From: Pseudonocardia endophytica
GTDB taxonomy: Bacteria > Actinomycetota > Actinomycetes > Mycobacteriales > Pseudonocardiaceae
NCBI RefSeq assembly: GCF_004339565.1
Contig: NZ_SMFZ01000001.1
Span: forward strand, 124,001-188,000
Direction of reading: 5' to 3'
Length of the DNA: 64,000 nucleotides
In this document: positions 1 to 7,625 of the stretch, piece after piece
Layout of the letters: every line of letters starts with the position of its first letter
How positions within the stretch are numbered: the first letter of the stretch is position 1
The notes under the pieces: model-generated
Told to the model about the DNA's origin: nothing
The model's database searches: none
The model's input: the letters and a program-made list of their open reading frames with translations, nothing else
Translations under genes and position numbers: made by a program

Positions 1-124
1 CCACTGGGCCGACCCGCAGCGCACCCGGCCCGGCGAGACGAACACCGAGCACGGCGGGCGCGGCGTGTACTTCCTGGACCCGGCCGGGCACTACCTCGAG
101 ATGATCACGCAGCCGTACCTCTAG
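1..124 (+). CDS. VOC-family (glyoxalase/bleomycin-resistance-like) protein, C-terminal end only
   Basis: The reading frame entering at base 2 encodes about 40 residues and stops with TAG at 122-124. It ends GRGVYFLDPAGHYLEMITQPY, the usual last beta-strand of a vicinal-oxygen-chelate domain; the Glu in HYLEMIT is the typical metal-ligand position. The 5' part lies outside the window, so substrate and full length are unknown. Its stop overlaps the stop of the convergent cupin gene within a shared CTAG (121-124). Confidence 0.7.
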   Translation, partial: HWADPQRTRPGETNTEHGGRGVYFLDPAGHYLEMITQPYL

Positions 125-576
125 GCCGGGTGCGTGGGATCGACCCACGGCGTGTGCGCCGGCTCGGCCACGGCGTCGATCTCCAGGTTCACGACGATCG
201 GCTCCTGGCCGCTGCGGGTGAGCACGCACTCGAGCGGCTCGTCGTCGAGCGCGTTGATCTCCTGGTGCGGCACGAACGGCGGCACGAAGATGAACCCACC
301 GGGACCGGCCTCGGCCGTGAACTCCAGGTTCTCGCCCCAGCGCATCCTGGCCCGGCCGCGGACCACGTAGATCACGCTCTCGAGCTCGCCGTGGTGGTGG
401 GCTCCGGTCTTCGCTCCCGGGTGGATCGTGACCGTGCCGGCCCAGAGCTTCTCGGAGCCGGCGCGGGCGCCGTTCACCGCGGCCGCCCGGTTCATGCCGG
501 GCGTCTGCGGGGTGTTCGTGTCCAGCGCGTCGCCGGGAATGACGCGGACGCCGTCGTGCCGCCAGTCGGTACTCAC
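121..576 (-). CDS. Single-domain cupin protein
   Basis: A 151-residue protein with both cupin motifs. Motif 1 has His60, His61, His62 and Glu66 followed by VIYVVRGRARMRWG. Motif 2 is GGFIFVPPFVPHQEIN with His104. This 3-His/1-Glu set normally binds a divalent metal such as Fe, Mn or Zn in small cytosolic dioxygenases, isomerases or sugar-binding proteins. No signal peptide or membrane segment is visible. It starts just 9 bp after the methyltransferase stop on the same strand, so the two are probably co-transcribed. Substrate cannot be told from sequence; a quercetinase-like or storage role is possible. Confidence 0.8.
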   Translation of the reverse strand: MSTDWRHDGVRVIPGDALDTNTPQTPGMNRAAAVNGARAGSEKLWAGTVTIHPGAKTGAHHHGELESVIYVVRGRARMRWGENLEFTAEAGPGGFIFVPPFVPHQEINALDDEPLECVLTRSGQEPIVVNLEIDAVAEPAHTPWVDPTHPA

Positions 577-585
577 GCCTGCACG

Positions 586-1149
586 CTATCCGCGGTCCGC
601 CCGGAACCGGAACGAGCGCTGCCCGACCTCCGTGTCCGGCGCGTCGAGGCCTGCGGTCCGGAGCCGCTCCGGCAGACCACCGGGGTCCACGCCGGTCATC
701 GTGTCGCCGATGTGGATGATCCGGAACCGGAGGGTCACCAGGCTGTCGATGCCGGCGAACGTCCCGCCCGGTCGCAGCACCCGGGCGGCCTCGGCGAACA
801 GCTTGTCCTGCAACGCGGGCGTCGGGACGTGGTGCAGCATCGTGAAGCAGACGACGGCGTCGAACGACCCGTCGGCGAACGGGAGCCGGGCGCCGTCGCC
901 GTGCCGGACGTCCACGTCGGAGAACTCCCGGGCCAGGTCGGCGGCCATCGTGCCGTCCACCTCGACGGCGGTGAGCGACCCGGAGCGCGGGGCGAGCCAC
1001 CGCGTCGTGACGCCGTAGCCGGGGCCGATCTCCAGCACGTCGCCGCCGAGATCGACGTCGTTCGTCGCCCACGGGAGCACGGAGCCGTGCATCCGCGCGG
1101 ACCAGTCGTCCGACCGGCAGATCCGCCGGTGGATCACGTTCATCGCCAT
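586..1149 (-). CDS. Class I SAM-dependent methyltransferase
   Basis: About 187 residues with the Rossmann methyltransferase fold. Motif I VLEIGPGYG is at residues 38-46, the acidic end of beta-2 in LTAVEVDG, motif II HGDGARLPFADGSFDAVV, and the post-motif CFTMLHHVP then VLRPGGTFAGID. This is the UbiE/Methyltransf_11 type that acts on small molecules; the substrate is not predictable. I chose ATG 1149 over the upstream GTG at 1158 because a TAGCGT -10 box lies exactly 7 nt before it and no Shine-Dalgarno is present, which fits a leaderless transcript. It is divergent from the AraC-type gene at 1206 and probably heads a two-gene operon with the cupin. Confidence 0.8.
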   Translation of the reverse strand: MAMNVIHRRICRSDDWSARMHGSVLPWATNDVDLGGDVLEIGPGYGVTTRWLAPRSGSLTAVEVDGTMAADLAREFSDVDVRHGDGARLPFADGSFDAVVCFTMLHHVPTPALQDKLFAEAARVLRPGGTFAGIDSLVTLRFRIIHIGDTMTGVDPGGLPERLRTAGLDAPDTEVGQRSFRFRADRG

Positions 1150-1156
1150 GACCAGC

Positions 1157-1162
1157 ACGCTA
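1157..1162 (-). promoter_or_regulatory. -10 box of a leaderless promoter for the methyltransferase-cupin operon
   Basis: TAGCGT on the minus strand, 7 nt before ATG 1149. The 56 bp between this gene and the divergent AraC-type gene hold both promoters. Confidence 0.45.
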
Positions 1163-1191
1163 GAGACCCGGAGACGGTGACCGGTAGCCGC

Positions 1192-1197
1192 TAGACT
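1192..1197 (+). promoter_or_regulatory. -10 box of a leaderless promoter for the AraC-type gene
   Basis: TAGACT, 8 nt before GTG 1206, with no ribosome-binding site between; transcription would begin at or next to the start codon. Confidence 0.45.
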
Positions 1198-1205
1198 GCC
1201 GCATC

Positions 1206-1988
1206 GTGTCGCGTTCCGGTCATCCCGTCGGACTGACCGAGCGCGCCGACGGCGTCGCGCTCGTCGGGATGTTCCCGCTGGCCCGCGGGCACACGCTCCC
1301 GGAGCACCGCCACCCCACGCACCAGCTGGCGTGGGCGGCGACCGGCGTGCTGCGCGTCGAGATCCCGGACGAGCACGTCACCTGGGTACTCACGCCGACG
1401 CGGGCGCTGTGGATCCCGGCCGAGGTCGCGCACCGGACCGGCGCGACCGAGACCGCAGCCATGCGTGGCGTGTACCTGCGTCCGGCCCGCTGCCCGGTCG
1501 CGTGGAGCGAACCGACGGTGATCGGTGTCGCCCCGCTGCTCGCCGCGTTGATCGACCACCTCGCCCGCTCGGACCTCTCCCCGGACGCCAGGACCCGGGC
1601 CGAGGCCGTCCTGTTCGACGAGCTCAGCCCGGCGGCCCCACCCGGCGCGGGACCGGTGCGCCTGGCCTGGCCGCGCGACCGGCGGGCCCGGACCGTCGCG
1701 GACGCGCTGGCCGCCGACCCGGCCGACGACCGCGACCTCGCCGCGTGGAGCCGGATCACCGGCGCGTCGGAGCGCACGCTGGCCCGTCTGTTCACGGCCG
1801 AGACCGGCCTCGGCCCCGGCCGGTGGCGGGCCGTCGTACGGGTGCGCGCGGCGCTGGAGCTGCTGGCCGCGGGCGAGCCGGTCGGCACCGTCGCGCACCG
1901 GGTGGGATACCGGACCCCGAGCGCGTTCGTCGCCGCGTTCCGCCGTGAGGTCGGCTGCACCCCGGGCCAGGCCTTCGCCGCACCGTGA
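1206..1988 (+). CDS. AraC-family transcriptional regulator with N-terminal cupin sensor
   Basis: A 260-residue regulator. Residues about 20-100 form a cupin-like ligand pocket (LPEHRHPTHQLAWAATG, then LWIPAEVAHRTGA). Residues about 160-260 are the double helix-turn-helix AraC DNA-binding domain, with ASERTLARLFTAETGLGPG as the first HTH and VGYRTPSAFVAAFRREVGCT as the second, matching the family signature. Such proteins usually regulate a neighbouring operon in response to a small molecule; the divergent methyltransferase-cupin pair is the obvious candidate target, by inference only. GTG start; TAGACT at 1192-1197 suggests a leaderless mRNA. Confidence 0.88.
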   Translation: MSRSGHPVGLTERADGVALVGMFPLARGHTLPEHRHPTHQLAWAATGVLRVEIPDEHVTWVLTPTRALWIPAEVAHRTGATETAAMRGVYLRPARCPVAWSEPTVIGVAPLLAALIDHLARSDLSPDARTRAEAVLFDELSPAAPPGAGPVRLAWPRDRRARTVADALAADPADDRDLAAWSRITGASERTLARLFTAETGLGPGRWRAVVRVRAALELLAAGEPVGTVAHRVGYRTPSAFVAAFRREVGCTPGQAFAAP

Positions 1989-1990
1989 CG

Positions 1991-2051
1991 GTCGAGATCG
2001 CACGCACGGTGGTGACACCGGCCGTCGAACAGCCACCAGTGCGATCTCGAC
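1991..2051. repeat. 61-bp intergenic palindrome with 13-bp perfect arms
   Basis: GTCGAGATCGCAC at 1991-2003 is perfectly complementary to GTGCGATCTCGAC at 2039-2051. A smaller GGTGG/CCACC pair lies inside. It begins 3 bp after the AraC-type stop and lies between convergent genes, so it may end transcription in both directions. Its size and nested shape resemble the 62-bp family next to it, but the sequence differs. Confidence 0.7.
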
Positions 2052-2096
2052 GGGATCCGGCGTCCTCCCGCCGATCGTCGTCGAGCCGAACGGGCA

Positions 2097-2158
2097 TGAT
2101 CGCCGGAATCGGTCGGGACGCGCCGCCGGTGGCGCTCCACGTCCCGTTCCGCCGATCA
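2097..2158. repeat. 62-bp nested palindrome, copy at 2.1 kb
   Basis: Begins TGATCGCCGGAA and ends TTCCGCCGATCA. It is one of seven equal-length copies in the window and the most diverged in its centre. It lies in the 186-bp space between the convergent AraC-type gene and egtD. Confidence 0.75.
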
Positions 2159-2174
2159 CGAGCCGGGCCCGCGA

Positions 2175-3188
2175 CTACACGGCCGTGACCAGGCTCAGCG
2201 CGAACCGCTCGTCCTCGTCGACCCAGCGCCGGGTCGGCTCGAACCCCGCCGCGCCGACCATCGCGTCGATCGACTCGTGCCGGAACTTCGCCGAGATCTC
2301 GGTGCACATCAGCTCACCGGCCTCGAACGCGACGTCCAGGTCGAGCGCGGCGACCCGCACGGTCATGTCCCGCTCCGCGCGCAGCCGCATCTCGATCCAC
2401 TCGTTCTCGGCGTCCCAGTACGCGACGTGCGAGAACGCGTCGACGTCGAAGTCGGCGCCCAGCTCGCGGTTGAGCACGTGCAGGACGTTGCGGTTGAACT
2501 CGGCCGTCACACCCTGTGCGTCGTCGTAGGCGGGGACCATCACGGCCGGGTCGGTGACCAGGCCGGTGCCCAGCAGCAGCTGCTCCCCCGGCGCCAGCAC
2601 CGACCGCACGTGCGCGAGGAACTCGTGGCGCGGACCGGGCAGCAGGTTCCCGATCGTCCCGCCGAGGAACGCGATCATCCGCCGCCCGCCCGGCGTCGGT
2701 GCGCCGGGGAGCTTGTCCAGGTCACGGGTGAAGTCCCCGACCACGCCGTGCAGGTCCAGGTCCGGGTACCGCTCGGCGAGCTCGTCCAGGGCACCGCGCA
2801 GCGCCGACTCGCTGACGTCCTGCGGCACGTAGCTGCGCAGCGTCCCCTCGGCACGGAACGCGTCGAGCAGCAGGCGGGTCTTCGTCGAGGACCCCGACCC
2901 CAGTTCGACGACGGTCTCGGCGCCGGACGTGCGCGCGATGTCGGCCACCGAGTCGGTCAGCAGCGACCGCTCGGTCCGGAACGGGTAGTACTCCGCAAGA
3001 TCGGTGATCCGCTCGAACAGATCGGAGCCCCTGGCGTCGTAGAACCATTTCGGTGGCAGTTCCTTGGGCCGTGCGGTCAGCCCGCGACGGGCGTCGTCGC
3101 GCAGCGCCGCATCGGCGTCGCCTTCGGTGAGGTGGACGTCGAGCCGGACAAGAGCGGTACCGGACGGTCCCGCGCTCTCGGTGGTCAT
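2175..3188 (-). CDS. egtD: L-histidine N-alpha-methyltransferase EgtD (ergothioneine biosynthesis)
   Basis: Makes hercynine by trimethylating the alpha-amino group of histidine with three SAM, the first committed step of ergothioneine synthesis in the cytosol. The 337-residue length is normal for EgtD. SAM-binding ETVVELGSGSSTKTRLLLDA is at about residues 91-110, DVSESAL at 124-130, and FLGGTIGNLLPG at about 174-185; the tail DERFALSLVTAV is typical. The frame stays open upstream, but ATG 3188 is chosen because it overlaps the egtC stop by 4 bp (ATGA), showing translational coupling, and matches the usual N-terminus. It is the last gene of egtABCD; after it comes an intergenic palindrome and a convergent regulator, not egtE. 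Confidence 0.96.
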   Translation of the reverse strand: MTTESAGPSGTALVRLDVHLTEGDADAALRDDARRGLTARPKELPPKWFYDARGSDLFERITDLAEYYPFRTERSLLTDSVADIARTSGAETVVELGSGSSTKTRLLLDAFRAEGTLRSYVPQDVSESALRGALDELAERYPDLDLHGVVGDFTRDLDKLPGAPTPGGRRMIAFLGGTIGNLLPGPRHEFLAHVRSVLAPGEQLLLGTGLVTDPAVMVPAYDDAQGVTAEFNRNVLHVLNRELGADFDVDAFSHVAYWDAENEWIEMRLRAERDMTVRVAALDLDVAFEAGELMCTEISAKFRHESIDAMVGAAGFEPTRRWVDEDERFALSLVTAV

Positions 3189-4078
3189 CGTGCTCCCTCT
3201 GTTCCGCGCCCGCTCGCGGCCACCGGGTGCTCCGGTGTGTCGAGCGGGTACAGCTCGTGGTGACCCGGCCGGGCCACCACCAGGTGGCGGTCGGGCACCT
3301 GGGTCCAGTCGAGGTGCGCGTCCGTCGGTTCGGACGCCACCGTCACGGACGGCGCGTTCCCGTCGGCTGCGCTGACCGTGTGCACCGCCAGCGCGTGCCG
3401 CCAGGCCGTCGCCCAGATCGTCGTGCCGTCGGTGAGCAGCAGGTTCAGTCGCGAGCCCGGTGAGGCCTCGTCGACCGCGCGCACGGTTCCGGCGAGGACG
3501 TCCGCCGGGTCGTGCCCGGCGCGCAGGCGGTGCCGGACCAGCGCCCAGATCAGCGCCGCGTCGGTCGGCGCATCCAGCGTCATCAGGTCCAGCACCGGCA
3601 GCGTCGCCCCCAGCGCTTCCAGCGCGTCCGGCCAGCCGAACACCATCCCGTTGTGACTGAACAGCCACCGGTCCTCGGTGAACGGCGCGTTCGCCGTCGA
3701 CACCACCGGCATGCCGGGGCTGGCCGCCCGGACCGCGCCGAGCACGCCGGTCGCGACGGTCACCCGCGCGACGGCCGCGAACGACGTGTCCGACCAGATC
3801 GGCTGGACGCTGCGCATCCGCACCGGCACACCCGCCGACCCGGCACGGACGGCCCGCGACGACACGTCGTCACCGGTCACGGCCGCGACCGGGTCACTCA
3901 CACCGTCCCCGGACGCGAGGGGTGGGTACCAGCCCGCGCCGAACCCGTCGACGTTGATCGTGCCGCCGCCCCGCATGTCCGACGGCGCCCATGCCTGTTC
4001 GAGCAGCCCGTGCGGCGGTTCGAGCAGCACCTGCGAGAGCGTGCGCGGCGGACCCAGGTAGGCCAGGTGACGGCACAC
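3185..4078 (-). CDS. egtC: Gamma-glutamyl-hercynylcysteine sulfoxide hydrolase EgtC
   Basis: A class II (Ntn-type) glutamine amidotransferase-fold hydrolase that removes the gamma-glutamyl group from gamma-glutamyl-hercynylcysteine sulfoxide. It begins MCRHLAYLGPP, so Cys2 becomes the N-terminal nucleophile once Met is removed. GFGAGWY, SHNGMVFGW (oxyanion-hole region) and PTDAALIWAL are typical of the family. GTG start at 4078, only 2 bp after the egtB stop; its own stop overlaps the egtD start. The 297-residue length is normal, perhaps slightly long at the Gly/Arg-rich tail. Confidence in function is high because of the motif set and operon position. Confidence 0.94.
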   Translation of the reverse strand: MCRHLAYLGPPRTLSQVLLEPPHGLLEQAWAPSDMRGGGTINVDGFGAGWYPPLASGDGVSDPVAAVTGDDVSSRAVRAGSAGVPVRMRSVQPIWSDTSFAAVARVTVATGVLGAVRAASPGMPVVSTANAPFTEDRWLFSHNGMVFGWPDALEALGATLPVLDLMTLDAPTDAALIWALVRHRLRAGHDPADVLAGTVRAVDEASPGSRLNLLLTDGTTIWATAWRHALAVHTVSAADGNAPSVTVASEPTDAHLDWTQVPDRHLVVARPGHHELYPLDTPEHPVAASGRGTEGAR

Positions 4079-4080
4079 GC

Positions 4081-5445
4081 CTAGAGACCCGCGTCCGCGG
4101 GTCCGGCGTCGCGGGCCAGGCGGAAGCCCGAGAAGATCTGCCGCCGCACCGGGTGGTCCCAGTTGCGGAACGTCGACCGGATCGCGGACGCGTCGGTGCC
4201 GAACGAGCCTCCTCGCAGCACGGCGTAGTCACCGCCGAAGAACACCTCGCTGTACTCCGGGTACGGGAACATCGTGAAGCCCGGGTACGGGTGCCAGCCG
4301 GAGTCGCACCACTCCCAGACGTCGCCGATCATCTGGTGCACGCCGAGTGCGGACGCCCCGGCCGGATAGGAGCCGACCGGTGCCGGCTGCAGGTGGCGCT
4401 GGCCGAGGTTCGCGTGCTCGGCGCCCGGCTCGTCGTCGCCCCACGGGTAGCGCCGCGACCGGCCGGTCGCCGGGTCGAAGCGGGCCGCCTTCTCCCACTC
4501 GGCCTCGGTCGGCAGCCGCTTGCCGGCCCACCGGGCGTAGGCACGGGCCTCGTGGAACGACACGTGCACGACCGGCTCGTCGCCCGGTACCGGCTCGACC
4601 ACGCCGAACCGCCGCCGCCACCATGTGCCGTCGGCGTCGCGGGTCCAGAACCGCGGGGCCTCCAGGCCCACCTCGATCCGGTGCGCCCAGCCCACGTCGG
4701 TCCACAGACGACGGTCGTCGTAGCCGCCCGCCTCGACGAACGCCGCGTACTGCGCGTTCGTCACCGGGTACGCATCGATCACGAACGCCGGCAGGTCGAC
4801 GGTGTGCGCGGGCCGCTCGTTGTCCAGGGCCCACGGCTCGGTCGAGGTTCCCTGCACGAACGGCCCGCCGGGGACCAGCACCTCGGCCGGGCCGAGTGGC
4901 GTGGCCGGCCGCGGCGGGGCGGGCGCGTCGAGCAGCGGGCCGCCGTCGCGCAGCTGGTGCGTGGCGAGCATCGTCTCGTCGTGCTGCTGCTCGTGCTGCA
5001 CGATCATCCCGAACGCGAACGCGTCGTGCTCCAGCCGCCGTCCGCGCAGCGGGCTCGCGCCGAGCGCGTCGAGCGCCTTCTCCCGCACCTCGCCGACGTA
5101 CTGCCGCGCCTCCGACGGGGTGAGCAGCGGGAGCTCGACGCGGCTGGAGCGGGTGTGCTGGAACGCGTCGTACAGGCCGTCGATCTCGGGGCGCAGCGGG
5201 GCCCGACCACCGACGTCGCGGACCAGCCAGAGCTCCTCCTGGCTGCCGATGTGCGCCAGGTCCCAGACCAGCGGCGACATCAGTGGCGAGTGCTGGGTCA
5301 CGAGCTCGGTGTCGTCGATGTCGGTCAGCACGGAGCTGCGGGCGCGGGAGCGTTCCAGCAGGTCGGCGGCCTTCGTCCGGAGCCTCTCGACCTGCTCCGT
5401 GCTCGCGTCGAGCCCGGTGCCCTGTGGGGTCACGGAGTCCGTCAC
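4081..5445 (-). CDS. egtB: Hercynine oxygenase EgtB (sulfoxide synthase)
   Basis: Non-heme iron enzyme that joins gamma-glutamylcysteine to hercynine with O2. The N-terminal DinB-like domain supplies the iron triad: His65 in [13 protein letters not shown] and His151/His155 in [11 protein letters not shown]. The C-terminal formylglycine-generating-enzyme-like domain holds [44 protein letters not shown] and LRGGSFGTD. Length is 454 residues, normal for the actinobacterial gamma-glutamylcysteine-using type. The frame is open far upstream; GTG 5445 is preferred because AAGGAGA precedes it at proper spacing and it gives the usual N-terminus. It follows egtA after 71 bp. Confidence 0.96.
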   Translation of the reverse strand: MTDSVTPQGTGLDASTEQVERLRTKAADLLERSRARSSVLTDIDDTELVTQHSPLMSPLVWDLAHIGSQEELWLVRDVGGRAPLRPEIDGLYDAFQHTRSSRVELPLLTPSEARQYVGEVREKALDALGASPLRGRRLEHDAFAFGMIVQHEQQHDETMLATHQLRDGGPLLDAPAPPRPATPLGPAEVLVPGGPFVQGTSTEPWALDNERPAHTVDLPAFVIDAYPVTNAQYAAFVEAGGYDDRRLWTDVGWAHRIEVGLEAPRFWTRDADGTWWRRRFGVVEPVPGDEPVVHVSFHEARAYARWAGKRLPTEAEWEKAARFDPATGRSRRYPWGDDEPGAEHANLGQRHLQPAPVGSYPAGASALGVHQMIGDVWEWCDSGWHPYPGFTMFPYPEYSEVFFGGDYAVLRGGSFGTDASAIRSTFRNWDHPVRRQIFSGFRLARDAGPADAGL

Positions 5446-5516
5446 GTCTCTCCTTCGTGCCTGGGTCAGGCGGGTGGTGTCGGACGTGCCCCGCGGCGCA
5501 GGGGCACGGACGTGGA

Positions 5517-6899
5517 TCAGCGGGATTCGGACCGGTACAGGCCGGGCGGGAACGGGGTGTCCGGCCCGCCCGCCTCCAGATCGGTCTCGTGGGCGTCCGG
5601 CTCGTCGGCCGGGCAGAGGCCGCGCAGCACCCGCTGCTCGGTCACCTGCTCCAGCCGGTCGACGACGTCGGCCGGTCCCCACTCGAGCCCGTCGCCCGCC
5701 GTGGCGCCCCGCAGCACGTCACAGGCCAGCGGGAATAGCTCGGCCGCTGCACGGGCGAGCGGCGGGTCGGCGAGCGCGTCCCGCGCGGCGGGGACCCACC
5801 GGTCACGGGTCGGCTCGCAGATCTCCCGCACCCGGGACTCGATCTCCGGCGACGACGTCAGCGCCAGCAGGACCGCCGTGGGCAGCGCCCAGTCCCGGCC
5901 GGCCTGCCCGTCGACGTAGCGGACCTCGAGGTGCCCGTGCGGCCGGACCGGCGGGAACAGCGTCGAGATGTGGTAGTCCAGGTCGGCCGTCGTCGGGTCT
6001 CGCCCGAGCGAGCCGTCACGACGACGTCCGTCCACCCACTCGGCGAACGTCACCGCGGGCGGGACGTCCCAGTCGTCGGTACCGCGCACGCACAACAGCG
6101 GTGTGTCGACGACGCGCCCGGCCCAGGCCTGGGCCGGATCCGGTACGTCGAGGGGCGGCGGGGCGGTCCGGCCCGGGTCGAGGCTCAGCCAGCAGGCCAT
6201 CCGCGTGGACTTCCAGCCGGTCCGGCGGCGGTGCTGGACGGGCGAGTTCGCGAACGCGGCGACGAGCGCCGGGCCCATCTCGTGCAGCGCGGCCCACCGG
6301 CCGGCGACCCGCTCCGCGGGACCGGAGTCCAGGCAGACCTGCACCGCCGACGTCGAGCACATGCCGCTGCGCCCGTGCGGACCCACGCGGTCGAACACGC
6401 ACTCCATGGCGCGGTAGCGGGGAAGGTCCAGGATCCGGCGGGCGGGCCGCTGTGGATCGGCGGCACGGGGATGGACCTGCAGGCCGGCGTTGGCGAGCAG
6501 GGTGCGCAGGTGGCGCGCGTCCGCGTCGACGATGCGGGTGAGGGACCCGAGGTCCGGCAGCGGGGGGCTCGCGATCTCGACCTGGCCGCCGGGCTCGACG
6601 GTGACGTCGCATCCGGCCGGCAGGGGCGCCGCGGGCGAGGAGGGATCCAGGGAGACGGGGGCGTGCGGGCCGAGAGCGGCGCGCAGCGCGACGGGGTCGA
6701 TCAGTGCCCGAGGGTCGTCCGGGCGGTGGGCCATCCATTCCAGCTCTACACCGACGAGCCGCGGTGGCCCGTGCTTGAAACAGACCGACGCGACGTACGC
6801 CTCGGCCTCGGCACGGCTGCCGAGCGGGCGCGAGACCGCGTCGTGTCGGGCGGCCGGAACGACGGCGCCCGCCGCCTCCCGCCGCATCTCCCCGGTCAT
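5517..6899 (-). CDS. egtA: Glutamate-cysteine ligase EgtA
   Basis: ATP-dependent ligase that makes gamma-glutamylcysteine, the sulfur donor used by EgtB. The protein has about 460 residues with GCS2-family motifs: [39 protein letters not shown] (glutamate/Mg site), [25 protein letters not shown] and [18 protein letters not shown] 6899 is chosen; a TAGCGT box lies exactly 7 nt upstream, suggesting a leaderless message, and the frame upstream has no family resemblance. It is the first gene of egtABCD and diverges from the AcnR-like gene across about 108 bp. Confidence 0.95.
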   Translation of the reverse strand: MTGEMRREAAGAVVPAARHDAVSRPLGSRAEAEAYVASVCFKHGPPRLVGVELEWMAHRPDDPRALIDPVALRAALGPHAPVSLDPSSPAAPLPAGCDVTVEPGGQVEIASPPLPDLGSLTRIVDADARHLRTLLANAGLQVHPRAADPQRPARRILDLPRYRAMECVFDRVGPHGRSGMCSTSAVQVCLDSGPAERVAGRWAALHEMGPALVAAFANSPVQHRRRTGWKSTRMACWLSLDPGRTAPPPLDVPDPAQAWAGRVVDTPLLCVRGTDDWDVPPAVTFAEWVDGRRRDGSLGRDPTTADLDYHISTLFPPVRPHGHLEVRYVDGQAGRDWALPTAVLLALTSSPEIESRVREICEPTRDRWVPAARDALADPPLARAAAELFPLACDVLRGATAGDGLEWGPADVVDRLEQVTEQRVLRGLCPADEPDAHETDLEAGGPDTPFPPGLYRSESR

Positions 6900-6906
6900 G
6901 GAAAGG

Positions 6907-6912
6907 ACGCTA
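6907..6912 (-). promoter_or_regulatory. -10 box of a leaderless promoter for egtABCD
   Basis: TAGCGT on the minus strand, 7 nt before egtA ATG 6899, with no Shine-Dalgarno between. Confidence 0.45.
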
Positions 6913-6979
6913 CCCCCGACCCCCGACAATCGCAGGAGCGTCGGGGAGGCGGTGAGACATCTCGCGACGTGACGGCACG

Positions 6980-6995
6980 GAGTACGGCCGTACGG
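6980..6995. promoter_or_regulatory. Candidate AcnR-type operator
   Basis: GAGTACGGCCGTACGG contains the perfect 12-bp palindrome GTACGGCCGTAC (6982-6993). It resembles the CAGnACnnncGTACTG-type site described, as I recall, for corynebacterial AcnR. It abuts the AATACT -10 box (6996-7001) of the AcnR-like gene, which suits self-repression. Confidence 0.45.
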
Positions 6996-7001
6996 AATAC
7001 T
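6996..7001 (+). promoter_or_regulatory. -10 box of a leaderless promoter for the acnR-like gene
   Basis: AATACT, 6 nt before ATG 7008; directly next to the candidate operator. Confidence 0.4.
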
Positions 7002-7007
7002 GCCCCC

Positions 7008-7598
7008 ATGCCCCGGGTCAGCTCGGACCAGCTCGCCGCGCGGCGACAGCAGATCCTCGACGGGGCCCGCACCTGCTTCGCCGACCACGGATACGAGGGC
7101 GCCACCGTGCGCCGCCTGGAGCAGTCGACCGGCCTGTCCCGTGGCGCGATCTTCCACTACTTCCGGGACAAGGAGGCGCTGTTCCTGGCGCTCGCCGAGG
7201 AGGACGCGCAGCGGATGGCCGACGTCGTCGCCGAGCAGGGCCTGGTGCAGGTGATGCGCGACCTGCTGCGCGCCGCGGAGGCGGGTGATGCGGACCGGAG
7301 CTGGCTCGGCACCCGGCTCGAGGTCTCCCGGCGGCTGCGCACCGACCCGGACTTCCGCGGCCGCTGGCAGGCCCAGTCGGCCGCGCTCACGGCGGCCACC
7401 CGGGAGCGCCTGGAACGGCAGGCGGCGACCGGCTCGCTGCGCGACGACGTGCCGGCCCCGGTGCTCGCCCGCTACCTGGAGCTCGTGTTCGAGGGCCTCA
7501 TCTCGCACCTCGCCATGGGCCTGCCGGCCGACGACCTGGACGCGGTGCTCGACGTCGTCGAACACGGCGTGCGCGCCGCCGCCCGCCAGCAGGCCTGA
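7008..7598 (+). CDS. TetR-family regulator, AcnR (aconitase repressor)-like
   Basis: A 196-residue TetR protein. The N-terminal HTH region reads LAARRQQILDGARTCFADHG and then ATVRRLEQSTGLSRGAIFHYFRDK. These stretches, with GLVQVMRDLL and TRLEVSRRLRTDPDFRGRW, are the ones I associate with AcnR of corynebacteria and Rv1474c of M. tuberculosis, which repress aconitase with citrate-Mg as ligand. Unusually, no acn gene lies beside it; egtA diverges from it instead. The other conserved neighbours of the acn locus (ABC-F protein, small HTH protein) are still present at 11.2-13.3 kb. Likely self-regulated through the palindrome just upstream. Exact target needs inference beyond this window. Confidence 0.82.
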   Translation: MPRVSSDQLAARRQQILDGARTCFADHGYEGATVRRLEQSTGLSRGAIFHYFRDKEALFLALAEEDAQRMADVVAEQGLVQVMRDLLRAAEAGDADRSWLGTRLEVSRRLRTDPDFRGRWQAQSAALTAATRERLERQAATGSLRDDVPAPVLARYLELVFEGLISHLAMGLPADDLDAVLDVVEHGVRAAARQQA

Positions 7599-7603
7599 GC
7601 ACG

Positions 7604-7625
7604 CCCGGTCACTTCCGTCACCGGG
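7604..7625. terminator. Hairpin between convergent acnR-like and MFS genes
   Basis: CCCGGTCAC (7604-7612) pairs with GTCACCGGG (7617-7625) with one mismatch and a TTCC loop. It overlaps the last codons of the MFS gene and can serve both strands; no U-tract, as usual in actinobacteria. Confidence 0.5.
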
